Shown one piece after another: positions 43,396 to 51,992 of a stretch of 62,089 nucleotides of DNA; position 1 is the stretch's first letter; each line of letters begins with the position of its first letter. The DNA is taken from NCBI GenBank assembly GCA_031397815.1, contig JANNMJ010000241.1, positions 1 to 62,089 on the forward strand, read 5' to 3'. The position numbers and the translations under genes are program-made. The DNA is from JANNMJ01 sp031397815. GTDB taxonomy: Bacteria; Bacteroidota; Bacteroidia; Cytophagales; Hymenobacteraceae. The notes beneath the pieces are model-generated. The model searched no databases. It saw only the letters and a program-made list of their open reading frames with translations, and was not told the origin of the DNA.

Positions 43396-43463
43396 TGCCG
43401 CTCCGTTATCGACGGGCCGCAGCGCCCCGTTTGTTAAGTTTTTACTCGCACGTCGCTCCTCGC

Positions 43464-44525
43464 ATGACCGCCCCTGCTCCTGCCACCTCCGCAGCCCCGC
43501 TCCGCACCGACTGGACCCTCGCCGAAGTTTCGGCTCTCTATCATCAGCCGGTGCTTGAGCTGGTGGTGCGTGCCGCCACCGTGCATCAGCAATTTCAGGC
43601 CACCGGCGAAGTGCAGGTTTGTACGCTCCTGAGCGTGAAGACCGGCGGCTGCCCCGAAGACTGCTCGTATTGCCCTCAGGCCGCCCGCTACCACACCGAA
43701 GTGAAGGCGCACAAGCTGCTGCCCGATGAAGAGGTGCTGGCAGCGGCCCGCGCCGCCCGCGATGCCGGGTCTACGCGGTTCTGCATGGGCGCGGCGTGGC
43801 GCGAAGTGCGCGACAACCGCGATTTCGACCGCGTCCTCGGGATGGTTTCGCAGGTGAATGATTTGGGCCTCGAAGTCTGCGCGACGCTCGGGATGCTGAC
43901 CCCGGAGCAAGCCGAAAAGCTCAAGCACGCGGGCCTCTACGCCTATAACCACAACCTCGACACGAGCGCCGAACAGTACTCGGAAATCATCACCACCCGC
44001 ACCTACGACGACCGCCTCGACACCCTCGGGCACGTTCGGAAAGCGGGACTGAGCGTGTGCTCAGGCGGCATCATCGGCCTCGGCGAAACCGACGAAGACC
44101 GCATCGCGATGCTCCACACCTTGGCCACGCTACCGGCGCACCCCGAGTCGGTGCCGGTAAACGCGTTGGTGCCCGTGGAAGGCACGCCGCTCGCCGACCA
44201 GCCCCGCGTGAGCGTTTGGGAGATGCTGCGGATGATTGCCACGGCGCGCATCCTGATGCCGGGCACGATGGTTCGTCTCTCGGCAGGGCGGCAGGAAATG
44301 CCGGTCAGTGAGCAGGCGCTGTGCTTTTTGGCGGGTGCGAACTCCATTTTCAGCGGCGACAAGCTCCTGACCACCGCCAACCCGTCCTTCGCCGACGACC
44401 AGACAATGTTCCAGCTTTTGGGCCTCAAGCCGCGCCTATCCTTCAAGCTCGGCGACCAGCCGGAGCCGAAGGCCGCGCCGGTCATTTTGGCGCCGGAGCT
44501 GCGGGCGCTGCCGGTTATCGCGTAG
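43464..44525 (+). CDS. bioB: Biotin synthase BioB
   Basis: The 353-residue radical-SAM enzyme inserts sulphur into dethiobiotin. The cluster-binding cysteines are Cys63, Cys67 and Cys70 in TGGCPEDCSYCPQAARYH. CMGAAWREV, YNHNLDTSAEQY and CSGGIIGLGETDEDR are the standard motifs, and RLSAGRQEM carries the conserved Arg ligand of the second cluster. The ATG at 43464 gives the usual length. bioF follows on the same strand after 114 bases, but bioA, bioC and bioD are not in the window. Confidence 0.98.
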   Translation: MTAPAPATSAAPLRTDWTLAEVSALYHQPVLELVVRAATVHQQFQATGEVQVCTLLSVKTGGCPEDCSYCPQAARYHTEVKAHKLLPDEEVLAAARAARDAGSTRFCMGAAWREVRDNRDFDRVLGMVSQVNDLGLEVCATLGMLTPEQAEKLKHAGLYAYNHNLDTSAEQYSEIITTRTYDDRLDTLGHVRKAGLSVCSGGIIGLGETDEDRIAMLHTLATLPAHPESVPVNALVPVEGTPLADQPRVSVWEMLRMIATARILMPGTMVRLSAGRQEMPVSEQALCFLAGANSIFSGDKLLTTANPSFADDQTMFQLLGLKPRLSFKLGDQPEPKAAPVILAPELRALPVIA

Positions 44526-44541
44526 CTTCTTAACGTAAGTT

Positions 44542-44627
44542 CCCACGGATTACCCGGATTTTTGCACGAATTTTCACAGATGCCAACTGTGAAGCCGTTG
44601 TTCTAAGTCGGAAATAATCCGTGAGGA
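44542..44627. repeat. Degenerate CCCACGGATT repeat between bioB and bioF
   Basis: CCCACGGATT and AATTTTCACAGATGCC lie near one end and AATCCGTGAGGATAT near the other, resembling the inverted ATCCGTGG/CACAGATT element at 52962-53055. Pairing is imperfect. Confidence 0.55.
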
Positions 44628-44639
44628 TATCAGGCGGCT

Positions 44640-45770
44640 GTGCGCATTCCTTCGACCCTCACTACCCGCCTTGCCGCCCGTGCGGAAACCGGTTTGTTGC
44701 GGCGCTTGCAAGTGCCGCCCGCCGGGCTGGTCGATTTTGCCTCGAACGACTACCTCGGCTTAGCTCAAAGCGGGCAATTGGCGGCGGCCGTGCAGCAAAA
44801 ATCGCTAACCCAGCCCACCGCACTCGGCACCGGCGCCACCGGCTCCCGCCTACTGACGGGCAATTCGGCCGCCGCCGAGGCGCTTGAAGCCCGCATCGCC
44901 GCCTACCACCGTGCGGAGAGCGCGTTGCTGTTCAGCACCGGCTACGCGGCGAATCTGGGCTTTTTCGGCGCCGTCCCGCAGCGCGGCGATACGGTGCTTT
45001 ACGACGAAGCCGTCCACGCCTCCGTGCGTGATGGCTTGCGGCTGGGTCTGGCGAAAAATCTTTCCTTTCGACACAACGACTTAGCCGACCTCGAACGCAA
45101 GCTCCGGTTCGCGCGCGGCACGGTGTACGTCGCCGTCGAAAGCCTGTATTCAATGGACGGCGACCGCGCCCCGCTGCCCGAGTTGGCCACCCTCTGCCAT
45201 CAGCACGGCCTGTTTCTGGTCGTGGACGAAGCGCACACCACCGGCGTCGACGGGCCGGGCGGTGCGGGGCAAGTGGTGGCATTAGGGCTGGAAAACGCCG
45301 TTTTCGCCCGGCTGATGACCTTCGGGAAAGCTGCCGGAGCTGCCGGGGCGGCTTGGGTGGGGCCACGGGAGCTGCGCGATTACCTCATCAATTTCGCCCG
45401 CAGCTTCATCTATTCCACCGCGCTCCCCCCGCTTCTGCTGACCACGCTGGAAGCCGCCTACGATTTACTTCCGACCCTCGACGCAGCGCGGGCGCACCTC
45501 ACAAGCGTATCCACCGCACTCGGCGCGGCGCTGGCCGAAGTGCCCGGTTTGCGGACGTTGGGGGAGCGGAGCCACATCGTCCACGCCGCCATTCCGCACA
45601 ATCAGAAGCAGTTACCGGAGCTGGCGTCGGCCGTGCGGGCCAGCGGTTTTGATGTGCGCGCTATTCTGCCGCCCACTGTGCCCGCCGGGTCGGCGCGGCT
45701 GCGGGTGATTGCGCACGCGCACAACTCGGTGGCGGACGTGCGGGCGCTTGCGGCGGCGTTGGCTGGTTAA
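44640..45770 (+). CDS. bioF: 8-amino-7-oxononanoate synthase BioF
   Basis: The 376-residue PLP enzyme condenses pimeloyl-ACP or -CoA with alanine, an early step of biotin synthesis. VDFASNDYLGLAQ opens the fold, GTGATGSRLLTGN is the phosphate-side loop and LVVDEAHTTGVDGPGG the PLP aspartate region. The Schiff-base lysine is Lys230 in MTFGKAAGAAGA. GTG at 44640 is the start. It follows bioB after a gap with a degenerate repeat, and may share its transcript. Confidence 0.95.
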   Translation: MRIPSTLTTRLAARAETGLLRRLQVPPAGLVDFASNDYLGLAQSGQLAAAVQQKSLTQPTALGTGATGSRLLTGNSAAAEALEARIAAYHRAESALLFSTGYAANLGFFGAVPQRGDTVLYDEAVHASVRDGLRLGLAKNLSFRHNDLADLERKLRFARGTVYVAVESLYSMDGDRAPLPELATLCHQHGLFLVVDEAHTTGVDGPGGAGQVVALGLENAVFARLMTFGKAAGAAGAAWVGPRELRDYLINFARSFIYSTALPPLLLTTLEAAYDLLPTLDAARAHLTSVSTALGAALAEVPGLRTLGERSHIVHAAIPHNQKQLPELASAVRASGFDVRAILPPTVPAGSARLRVIAHAHNSVADVRALAAALAG

Positions 45771-45914
45771 AAGATTTACCAACTTTTCGCCCCAAAACCG
45801 GTATTAGCAAGACGCGGCACGGACGTGCTTCCGGGGTTTTGCCCTACTTTCGCACCGCGCTTTCATCAGAGGAAGCGCGTCGCTTCTTTCCCGTTCCATT
45901 CAGCTTCCTTCGTA

Positions 45915-47195
45915 ATGGCCGAAACCGCCGAACTGACCTATAACGGCAAGTCCTACTCCTACCCCGTAACCATCGGGACGGAAAACGAGCCCGCTATCGA
46001 CATCTCCAAGCTACGCGACGAAACCGGGCTGGTAACGCTGGATAGGGGCTACAAGAACACAGGGGCCTGCAAATCGGCCATTACGTTCCTCGATGGTGAA
46101 GAGGGCATTCTGCGGTATCGCGGCTACCCGATTGATGAGCTGGCCGCTAAAGCCAGCTTCCTCGAAGTAGCCTACCTGCTCATCTGGGGCGACCTGCCGA
46201 CGAAAGAGCAGCTCACCGATTTCGAAGCCAAAATCAAAATGCACACCCTCGTCCACGAGGATATGCGCAAGATTTACGACGCCTTCCCGAACAACGCCCA
46301 CCCCATGGGCGTCCTGACGGCGCTCACGTCGGCGATGACGGCTTTCTATCCGAAGTCGCTCGACCCGGAGCAGTCGAAAGAGGAGATGTACCTCAACATC
46401 ATCCGGCTCTTGGCGAAAATGCCGACGCTGGCTGCGTGGAGCTACAAAAACTCGGTTGGGCACCCGCTCAACTATCCGCAGAACAAGCTCGACTATTGCT
46501 CGAACTTCCTGCAAATGATGTTCGGCTTCCCGACCGACGCGTACGAGTCGAATCCGGTGGTAGTCGATGCGCTCAACAAGCTGCTGATTCTGCATGCCGA
46601 CCACGAGCAGAACTGCTCGACGAGCACGGTACGCTTGGTGGGTTCGGCCAACGCCAACATCTACTCCTCGATTTCGGCCGGTATCGCCGCGCTGTGGGGG
46701 CCCCTGCACGGCGGCGCCAACCAGGAAGTCATCGAGATGCTGGAATCGATTAAAGCCGACGGCGGCGACACCCAGAAATGGGTGGCCAAAGCCAAGGACA
46801 AGAACGACCCTTTCCGCCTGATGGGCTTCGGCCACCGCGTGTACAAGAATTTCGACCCACGCGCCACCATCATCAAGCAAGCTGCTGACGATGTGCTGAC
46901 CGCCCTCGGGATGCAGGACGAGCCGCTCCTCGCCATCGCGAAGCAGCTCGAAGAAGCCGCCCTCACCGATTCGTACTTCATCGAGCGGAAGCTGTACCCG
47001 AACGTCGACTTCTATTCGGGCCTCATCTACCGCGCCATCGGCATCCCAACGGAGATGTTCACGGTGATGTTCGCCATCGGCCGCCTGCCCGGCTGGATCG
47101 CCCAGTGGAAAGAGATGCGCGAGATGAAAGAGCCAATCGGCCGTCCGCGTCAGATTTACACCGGCGCTACGGAGCGGCATTATCCGGGAGCGTAA
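45915..47195 (+). CDS. gltA: Citrate synthase
   Basis: The 426-residue enzyme condenses oxaloacetate and acetyl-CoA at the entry to the TCA cycle. The active-site regions are clear: LHADHEQNCSTSTVRLVGS, LWGPLHGGANQEVIEML (catalytic His) and FRLMGFGHRVYKNFDPRA. It is of the hexameric, Gram-negative type, with an N-terminal beta domain (LTYNGKSYSYPVTIG). The ATG at 45915 was chosen. A -7-like box TACTTTCG lies at 45845-45852. A terminator follows the stop. Confidence 0.98.
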   Translation: MAETAELTYNGKSYSYPVTIGTENEPAIDISKLRDETGLVTLDRGYKNTGACKSAITFLDGEEGILRYRGYPIDELAAKASFLEVAYLLIWGDLPTKEQLTDFEAKIKMHTLVHEDMRKIYDAFPNNAHPMGVLTALTSAMTAFYPKSLDPEQSKEEMYLNIIRLLAKMPTLAAWSYKNSVGHPLNYPQNKLDYCSNFLQMMFGFPTDAYESNPVVVDALNKLLILHADHEQNCSTSTVRLVGSANANIYSSISAGIAALWGPLHGGANQEVIEMLESIKADGGDTQKWVAKAKDKNDPFRLMGFGHRVYKNFDPRATIIKQAADDVLTALGMQDEPLLAIAKQLEEAALTDSYFIERKLYPNVDFYSGLIYRAIGIPTEMFTVMFAIGRLPGWIAQWKEMREMKEPIGRPRQIYTGATERHYPGA

Positions 47196-47224
47196 GCGCT
47201 TGCTGATTCAGTAGTTAGTCATAA

Positions 47225-47261
47225 GAACGCCCCACCGAACTTAAATTTGGCGGGGCGTTTT
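47225..47261 (+). terminator. Intrinsic terminator of gltA
   Basis: AACGCCCCACCGAA pairs with TTTGGCGGGGCGTT, followed by TT, 30 bases past the citrate synthase stop. Confidence 0.88.
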
Positions 47262-47287
47262 GTTAGTAAAATGTTTCGTAATCTCCG

Positions 47288-47461
47288 ATGAAATCATCTC
47301 CCTCTTCGACCAATCGTCCGCTTTCGCCTGCTCGGCGTGAGTTGATCCGGCGCTCCCTGCTTTCGTCCTTCCGTGTGGAAGGAATTACCATTCCGGAACA
47401 TCTATCGCGGGAGCTTACTCAGTCTAAAGGTCCAACGGACCAGTCCACGCCTCAGCGATAA
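47288..47461 (+). CDS. Candidate VbhA-like antitoxin opposing Fic
   Basis: A 57-codon frame reads MKSSPSSTNRPLSPARRELI and continues RRSLLSSFRVEGITIPEH. The motif S-F-R-V-E-G fits the Fic inhibitory signature (S/T)xxxE(G/N), and the flanking amphipathic pattern (ARRELIRRSLLSS before it, ITIPEHLSREL after it) resembles VbhA-type antitoxins. The gene lies on the plus strand, and its 3' end overlaps the 3' end of the minus-strand fic gene by 38 bases. VbhA genes normally precede their toxin on the same strand, so this layout is unusual. The start follows the gltA terminator by 26 bases, with no obvious promoter. It is inferred, but the motif and proximity are suggestive. Confidence 0.6.
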   Translation: MKSSPSSTNRPLSPARRELIRRSLLSSFRVEGITIPEHLSRELTQSKGPTDQSTPQR

Positions 47462-48041
47462 TAGCCTCCATTGGCTGATAATCGCATTTGCTGCCTGCTT
47501 GTTGCACCGCCCGCACATACCGCGAGAAACCAAGTGAGTCTTTGCTGAATATCTCAAAATCCAGCGGTTTATAACCGTGTTGGGCGGCCATCAGGTTGGC
47601 TAGAATGCGTGCGGTTCGACCATTGCCTTCCCGAAAAGGATGAATAACGAGCAGTTCGGCATGAACGCGGGCGATATCACGGCGGAGCAGCTCTTCCGTC
47701 GAATAAGCAGTGGGCAATGGCCGCAGGAAATCCCGCTCGAAAGCCTGCATGGAATTCAACAGAAATAGATGCGGCGGAAACGGATAATTGTCTTTCGATA
47801 AGTTAACCGTTCGCAGCTTCCCCGCGAATGTGTACAGGTGGCCAAATGCATGCAGGTGCAACGCCATCAGATAATCGAGCGTGAATCGCGTGGCAGAAGT
47901 GAGGCTCTCCGTAAAAGCCATCTCAGCCCAGAAGGCACCTGTGTACTCGGCCCAATCAATGTGCTCGTCCTCCGTTAGTCCCAATAAATTGTGGCTGCGG
48001 TAATCGTCACCCTCATTGCCTCCTACCTCATACTTACTCAC
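47424..48041 (-). CDS. Fic-domain AMPylase/toxin
   Basis: The 205-residue protein carries the Fic core HPFREGNGRTAR with catalytic His134, preceded by the flap region KLRTVNLSKDNYPF. It lacks an inhibitory (S/T)xxxE(G/N) helix of its own N-terminal to the core, as in class I Fic toxins that need a separate antitoxin. Fic proteins transfer AMP or other nucleotides to target proteins. The start is GTG (48041). It lies nine bases past the PorE-like gene on the same strand. A candidate antitoxin overlaps its 3' end on the other strand. Confidence 0.92.
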   Translation of the reverse strand: MSKYEVGGNEGDDYRSHNLLGLTEDEHIDWAEYTGAFWAEMAFTESLTSATRFTLDYLMALHLHAFGHLYTFAGKLRTVNLSKDNYPFPPHLFLLNSMQAFERDFLRPLPTAYSTEELLRRDIARVHAELLVIHPFREGNGRTARILANLMAAQHGYKPLDFEIFSKDSLGFSRYVRAVQQAGSKCDYQPMEAIIAEAWTGPLDL

Positions 48042-48050
48042 GGCCGTTCG

Positions 48051-50099
48051 TTACAAAATCCGCAGCTCAATCCGGCGGTTGAGCTGGCGGTTGGCGTCGG
48101 TGGTGTTGGGGGCGGCGGGTTGGGTTTCGCCGTAGCCTTTGAACTTGAGGCGGTCGGTTTTGACGCCGCTGGTTACGAGGTAATCGTAGACGGCTTTCGC
48201 GCGGTTCTCGGAGAGGGTGAGGTTGGTGGCGTCGGAGCCGATATCGTCGGTATGGCCGCTGATTTCGACGGCGATAATGGGATACTGGTTCATAAACCGC
48301 GTCAGGCGGTCAAGCTCGGTTTTGGAGCGCTTCTCCAGCACGAAGGAGTTCGTGGGGAAGAAGAGGTTGTTGAGCACGATGCTCGCACCGGCCTTGACGG
48401 GGTCGAGGTAAATATCGAGGGTGAGCGGGTCGAAGGTTTTGCGGTCGGTGTAGTCGAAGGTGAGGCTTTTGATGAGGTAGTCGTCGGCCGAGGCGTACAT
48501 CGCGTATTGGTGGCCTTCGGTGAGCACGACGGTGTATTCGCCGTCGGCTTTGTCGCTCATCACCGATTCAATCAGCTCATCTGCCCCCAAGTCGTAGACC
48601 TGCACGTTGGCGGCGAGGGTTTTCTTCGTGACCGCATCGAACACCCGCCCTTGCGCCACGGCGCTCTGCTCGAAGCTGCGGGCCTGTTTCGGCACATCGA
48701 ACGAGAACAGCCGGATGGTGGTCTGCTGCGCATCGGCGGCTTGGCCGCTGAGCTTGCGCGAGTAGTAGCCGGTGCGGTTGTCGGTGGTGATGAAGATGGA
48801 GCTTTCGTCCTCGAACGTGTTGAGCGGGTAACCGAGGTTTTGAGGCGCGGCCCAAGCCCCCCCCTTCTGCCGCTCGACCCGGAACAAATCGAGGCCGCCC
48901 ATCCCGATGGGGCCATCGGTGGAGTAATAAAGCGTGGTGCCCGACGCGTGCAGGAACGGCGCCATATCGTGGCCGGGCGTGTTGATGGGCGCACCGACGT
49001 TCTTCGCGGCCGTCCAAGTGCCGTCGTCGGTGAGGTTGGTGACGTAGATGTCTTCCTGACCGAGCGATCCGGCTTTGCGCGCCGACGAGAAATAGAGCGT
49101 GCGGCCGTCGGCGGAGAGGGTCGGCTGCGAATCCCACCACGACGAGTTCACCGTCGGGCCAAGGTTAGAGGGCTTGCTCCACGTACCGTTTTCGAGACGT
49201 GAGTAATACAGGTCGCAATCGCCGCGCGAATCGGGGCGGTTACAGGAGGTGAAGACAAGCGCTTTGCCGTCGCCGGAAATGGCGGCGGCGCCTTCGTTAT
49301 AAGGCGAATTGATGTATGGGGAGATCGATTGCGGTGCGTCGAACTCGTTGCCCTTGCGGCGGGCGATGTAGAGGTTCTCGTCGTCGGTATCGGCGGCGCC
49401 TTTGCGGGCCGTGTACACCAACGCCCGCCCATCGGCGGTGACCGCCGGGAAGTAGTGAAACCGGAACTGGTTGATTTGCGCCGGGAGCGCCTGCGGATTC
49501 AGGTCCGGCGCGGGGTGCGCGAGCTGCTGGGCGGCAAAATCACAAACCTGCAAGCCGCGCTCGGCCTGTGGCAAACCCCGCTTATTGCGCGGATTCGCCT
49601 TGATGAGTGCGTTGTAGCTGGTGCGGGCCAGCTCGTAATCGCCGAATTCGAGCGCCAGCTCACCGGTCGTAAAGTAGTCGGCGGCGTGCGAGGCATCATA
49701 GCCCAACGCCGTTACGCCGCGCTTGTACGACTCATAAGCCGCGCGCTTTTGCGCCGTTGCCGACAGCAGCGTCCCCTTCTTAAACCACGGCTGCGCGAAC
49801 GACGGATATTTTTTTGTGAGCGATTCCAGCTCATTGAGCGCTTTATCGAACTCACGGGCGTCGGCTAGCTCTACGGCGTGCTCGTAGGCTTTAACGGCCT
49901 TAGCGGGGGCGTTAGCGTACTTTTTCGGCGGCGATTTGGCTTCCGACGCGCGTGCGACCGGACGTTTCGCCTTAGGGTCCTCTAGCTGGGCGCGGCCAGG
50001 CAGCGTCAGCGCCAGACAGGCGAGGGTAATCGCAATGGTCAGGGTCCGGAAAGGGACGCTGGTAGGCGGCGAAAGTTTCCGGAAAACCCGAAGCAACAT
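48051..50099 (-). CDS. PorE-like OmpA/TPR/PD40 protein
   Basis: The 682-residue protein has a signal peptide (FRTLTIAITLACLALTLPGRA). A TPR region follows (VELADAREFDKALNELESLT), then PD40 beta-propeller repeats (FHYFPAVTADGRALVYTARK, WDSQPTLSADGRTLYFSS). A carboxypeptidase-regulatory-like fold (GRVFDAVTKKTLAANVQVYD) and a C-terminal OmpA domain (EISGHTDDIGSDATNLTLSE, GYGETQP, NRRIELRIL) complete it. This order matches PorE, a peptidoglycan-linked T9SS component. Paralogues with other roles exist in the same phylum. The start at 50099 gives the signal. fic follows after nine bases, an odd partner. Confidence 0.85.
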   Translation of the reverse strand: MLLRVFRKLSPPTSVPFRTLTIAITLACLALTLPGRAQLEDPKAKRPVARASEAKSPPKKYANAPAKAVKAYEHAVELADAREFDKALNELESLTKKYPSFAQPWFKKGTLLSATAQKRAAYESYKRGVTALGYDASHAADYFTTGELALEFGDYELARTSYNALIKANPRNKRGLPQAERGLQVCDFAAQQLAHPAPDLNPQALPAQINQFRFHYFPAVTADGRALVYTARKGAADTDDENLYIARRKGNEFDAPQSISPYINSPYNEGAAAISGDGKALVFTSCNRPDSRGDCDLYYSRLENGTWSKPSNLGPTVNSSWWDSQPTLSADGRTLYFSSARKAGSLGQEDIYVTNLTDDGTWTAAKNVGAPINTPGHDMAPFLHASGTTLYYSTDGPIGMGGLDLFRVERQKGGAWAAPQNLGYPLNTFEDESSIFITTDNRTGYYSRKLSGQAADAQQTTIRLFSFDVPKQARSFEQSAVAQGRVFDAVTKKTLAANVQVYDLGADELIESVMSDKADGEYTVVLTEGHQYAMYASADDYLIKSLTFDYTDRKTFDPLTLDIYLDPVKAGASIVLNNLFFPTNSFVLEKRSKTELDRLTRFMNQYPIIAVEISGHTDDIGSDATNLTLSENRAKAVYDYLVTSGVKTDRLKFKGYGETQPAAPNTTDANRQLNRRIELRIL

Positions 50100-50193
50100 C
50101 AGAGGAGCGGAATACGGAAGGTGAGGTGGTTGCCGGAAGACCAGAACGGAAGGCCGAAAGTTACCAGTAACGCGTCGTATAAACCGGCTCCGC

Positions 50194-50850
50194 CTAGGGG
50201 ATGTCGAGATACTTGTGCGTTTGCAGCGAAAGCTGCCACTGCGGATGCGCTTTGACGTACGCAATCAGGTGCGGCAAAATACGCGCCGCCCTACTCCACT
50301 CGGGTTGCAGGAACAGCCGACAATCCGGCCCGACCAACGCCGCGTGCGTTTCGGCCCAAAGCAAATCCGACTCGTGAAACACCACCACCTTCAGCTCGTG
50401 GGCTTGGGCGTAGACCGATTCGTGCGGCGGCTTGAACTTCTTCGGCGATAAGCAGACCCACTCCCACTCGCCGGTCAGCGGGTAAGCGCCGCTCGTTTCG
50501 ATCCAGCGCGGATGCCCGGCAGCGGCCAGCGCCTGCGTGAGCGGCACGAGGTTGTAAAGCGCGGGTTCGCCGCCTGTAATCACCACGGGCGCGCCGGGGG
50601 CGCTATCGGCGGCGGCTAGGGCCACCACGTCGGCCACGCCCCGCAACGGGTGGTCTTCTGCCGACCACGACTCTTTCACGTCGCACCAGTGGCAGCCCAC
50701 ATCGCACCCGCCGAGCCGCACGAAATAGGCCGCCCGGCCCGCGTTCGCTCCTTCGCCTTGCAGCGTATAGAAGTGCTCCATCAGCGGCAGCGTCAGGCCG
50801 TCGGCGGGAACTTGCGAGATGGAAAGGCGGAAATCGGCTGTCTGGACCAC
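50194..50850 (-). CDS. queE: 7-carboxy-7-deazaguanine synthase QueE
   Basis: The 218-residue radical-SAM enzyme forms the deazaguanine ring for queuosine. Its cluster motif is GGCDVGCHWCDVKESW (Cys49, Cys53, Cys56). LMEHFYTLQGEG opens the fold, and VVITGGEPALYNL is the SAM-side glycine-rich turn. The start is GTG at 50850, with an ATG at residue 24 as an alternative. It lies 95 bases downstream of folD and upstream of the PorE-like gene. No other queuosine genes are in the window. Confidence 0.95.
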   Translation of the reverse strand: MVQTADFRLSISQVPADGLTLPLMEHFYTLQGEGANAGRAAYFVRLGGCDVGCHWCDVKESWSAEDHPLRGVADVVALAAADSAPGAPVVITGGEPALYNLVPLTQALAAAGHPRWIETSGAYPLTGEWEWVCLSPKKFKPPHESVYAQAHELKVVVFHESDLLWAETHAALVGPDCRLFLQPEWSRAARILPHLIAYVKAHPQWQLSLQTHKYLDIP

Positions 50851-50945
50851 GAAACGGAAGGACTATTTTTTACGAGTGAAGCAGCTACGCGCCGGTCGGC
50901 CGGGCGCTGCGCTCCCCCAGCGAACAGGCGGCTACCGGGTGCGGT

Positions 50946-51848
50946 TCAGCGGCCGGCGGCTTGCAGGGTATTAAGAAGGAGGGAAGTAATCGTCATCGGC
51001 CCGACGCCGCCGGGGACGGGCGTAATGGCACTCGCCAACGGCGCGACTTGTGCGTAATTAACGTCGCCTTTCAGCCCGTAGCCCGATTTTTTGGTCGCAT
51101 CCTCCACACGAGTCGTGCCCACATCGATGATCACCACGCCCGGCTTCACCATATCAGCGGTGATGAATTCGGGGCGACCGATGGCGGCAATCAGGATATC
51201 GGCTTGCCGGGTGATGTCGGCGAGGTTTTTCGTGGCAGAATGGCAGATGGTGACCGTGCAGTTGCCGGGCTGCGCATTGCGCGCCAGCAGAATGCTCACC
51301 GGCGAGCCGACGATAGTCGAGCGCCCCACCACCACGCAGTGCTTGCCGCGCGTATCGATACCGTAGCGTTCCAGAATGACGAGGATGCCGCTCGGCGTGG
51401 CGGGCAGCAGGGCGGGGATGCCAGCTACCATTCGTCCCAAGTTCACCGGGTGGAAGCCGTCAACGTCTTTTTCGGCCTTGATAGCTTCCGTCACTTTCTG
51501 CGCCGAGATGTGCTTCGGAAGTGGAAGCTGCACGATGAAGCCATCAATCTCGGGGTCGTCGTTGAGCTGCTCGACCGTCGCGAGCAGATCAGCTTCGGAG
51601 ATATCATCTTCGAACCGCAGAAGCGTCGACGCAAAACCGACACGCTCGCACGCCAGCACTTTGTTGCGGACGTAGGTTTCGGAGCCGCCGTCGTGCCCCA
51701 CGAGTACGGCGGCCAGATGCGGAATCTTGCGACCGGCAGCCCGGCGGGCCTCGACTTCGGCGCGGATTTCGGTTTCGATTTCCAGTTGCAGCCGCTTGCC
51801 ATCGAGCACGAGGGGCGAGGCAGCGGTTTCGGGGATGGAGAGGGACAT
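50946..51848 (-). CDS. folD: FolD bifunctional methylene-THF dehydrogenase/cyclohydrolase
   Basis: The 300-residue enzyme interconverts methylene-, methenyl- and formyl-tetrahydrofolate with NADP. The active-site pair is Tyr59/Lys63 in SETYVRNKVLA. DGFIVQLPLPKHIS, KDVDGFHPVNLGRM and VVGRSTIVGSPVS are the signature motifs, and TPVPGGVGPMTI closes the fold. A -7 box TACCTTTG (complement 51868-51875) lies about 20 bases before the ATG. queE, a PorE-like gene and fic follow on the same strand and may be co-transcribed. Confidence 0.98.
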   Translation of the reverse strand: MSLSIPETAASPLVLDGKRLQLEIETEIRAEVEARRAAGRKIPHLAAVLVGHDGGSETYVRNKVLACERVGFASTLLRFEDDISEADLLATVEQLNDDPEIDGFIVQLPLPKHISAQKVTEAIKAEKDVDGFHPVNLGRMVAGIPALLPATPSGILVILERYGIDTRGKHCVVVGRSTIVGSPVSILLARNAQPGNCTVTICHSATKNLADITRQADILIAAIGRPEFITADMVKPGVVIIDVGTTRVEDATKKSGYGLKGDVNYAQVAPLASAITPVPGGVGPMTITSLLLNTLQAAGR

Positions 51849-51898
51849 GTTGAAACGAAAGGTTTCGCAAAGGTACCGCCGACCGCTTTAGGCGACCC

Positions 51899-51938
51899 GT
51901 AAAAAATCCCCGGCACGGCGTTTTGGCCGCGTCGGGGA
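51899..51938 (-). terminator. Intrinsic terminator of the araC-type gene
   Basis: On the minus strand CCCCGACGCGGCC-AAAA-CGCCGTGCCGGGG is followed by ATTTTTTA. Some central pairs mismatch, but the T run is good. Confidence 0.75.
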
Positions 51939-51992
51939 ACGGTTCGCCCCGGAAAAATCCCTCCTGAAAACGTGTTTTCGGCTGCGCTTTTC

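Noticed and set aside
46011..47180. 389-codon minus-strand frame opposite gltA
   Set aside because: Citrate synthase motifs are intact on the plus strand. The opposite product matches nothing known to me.
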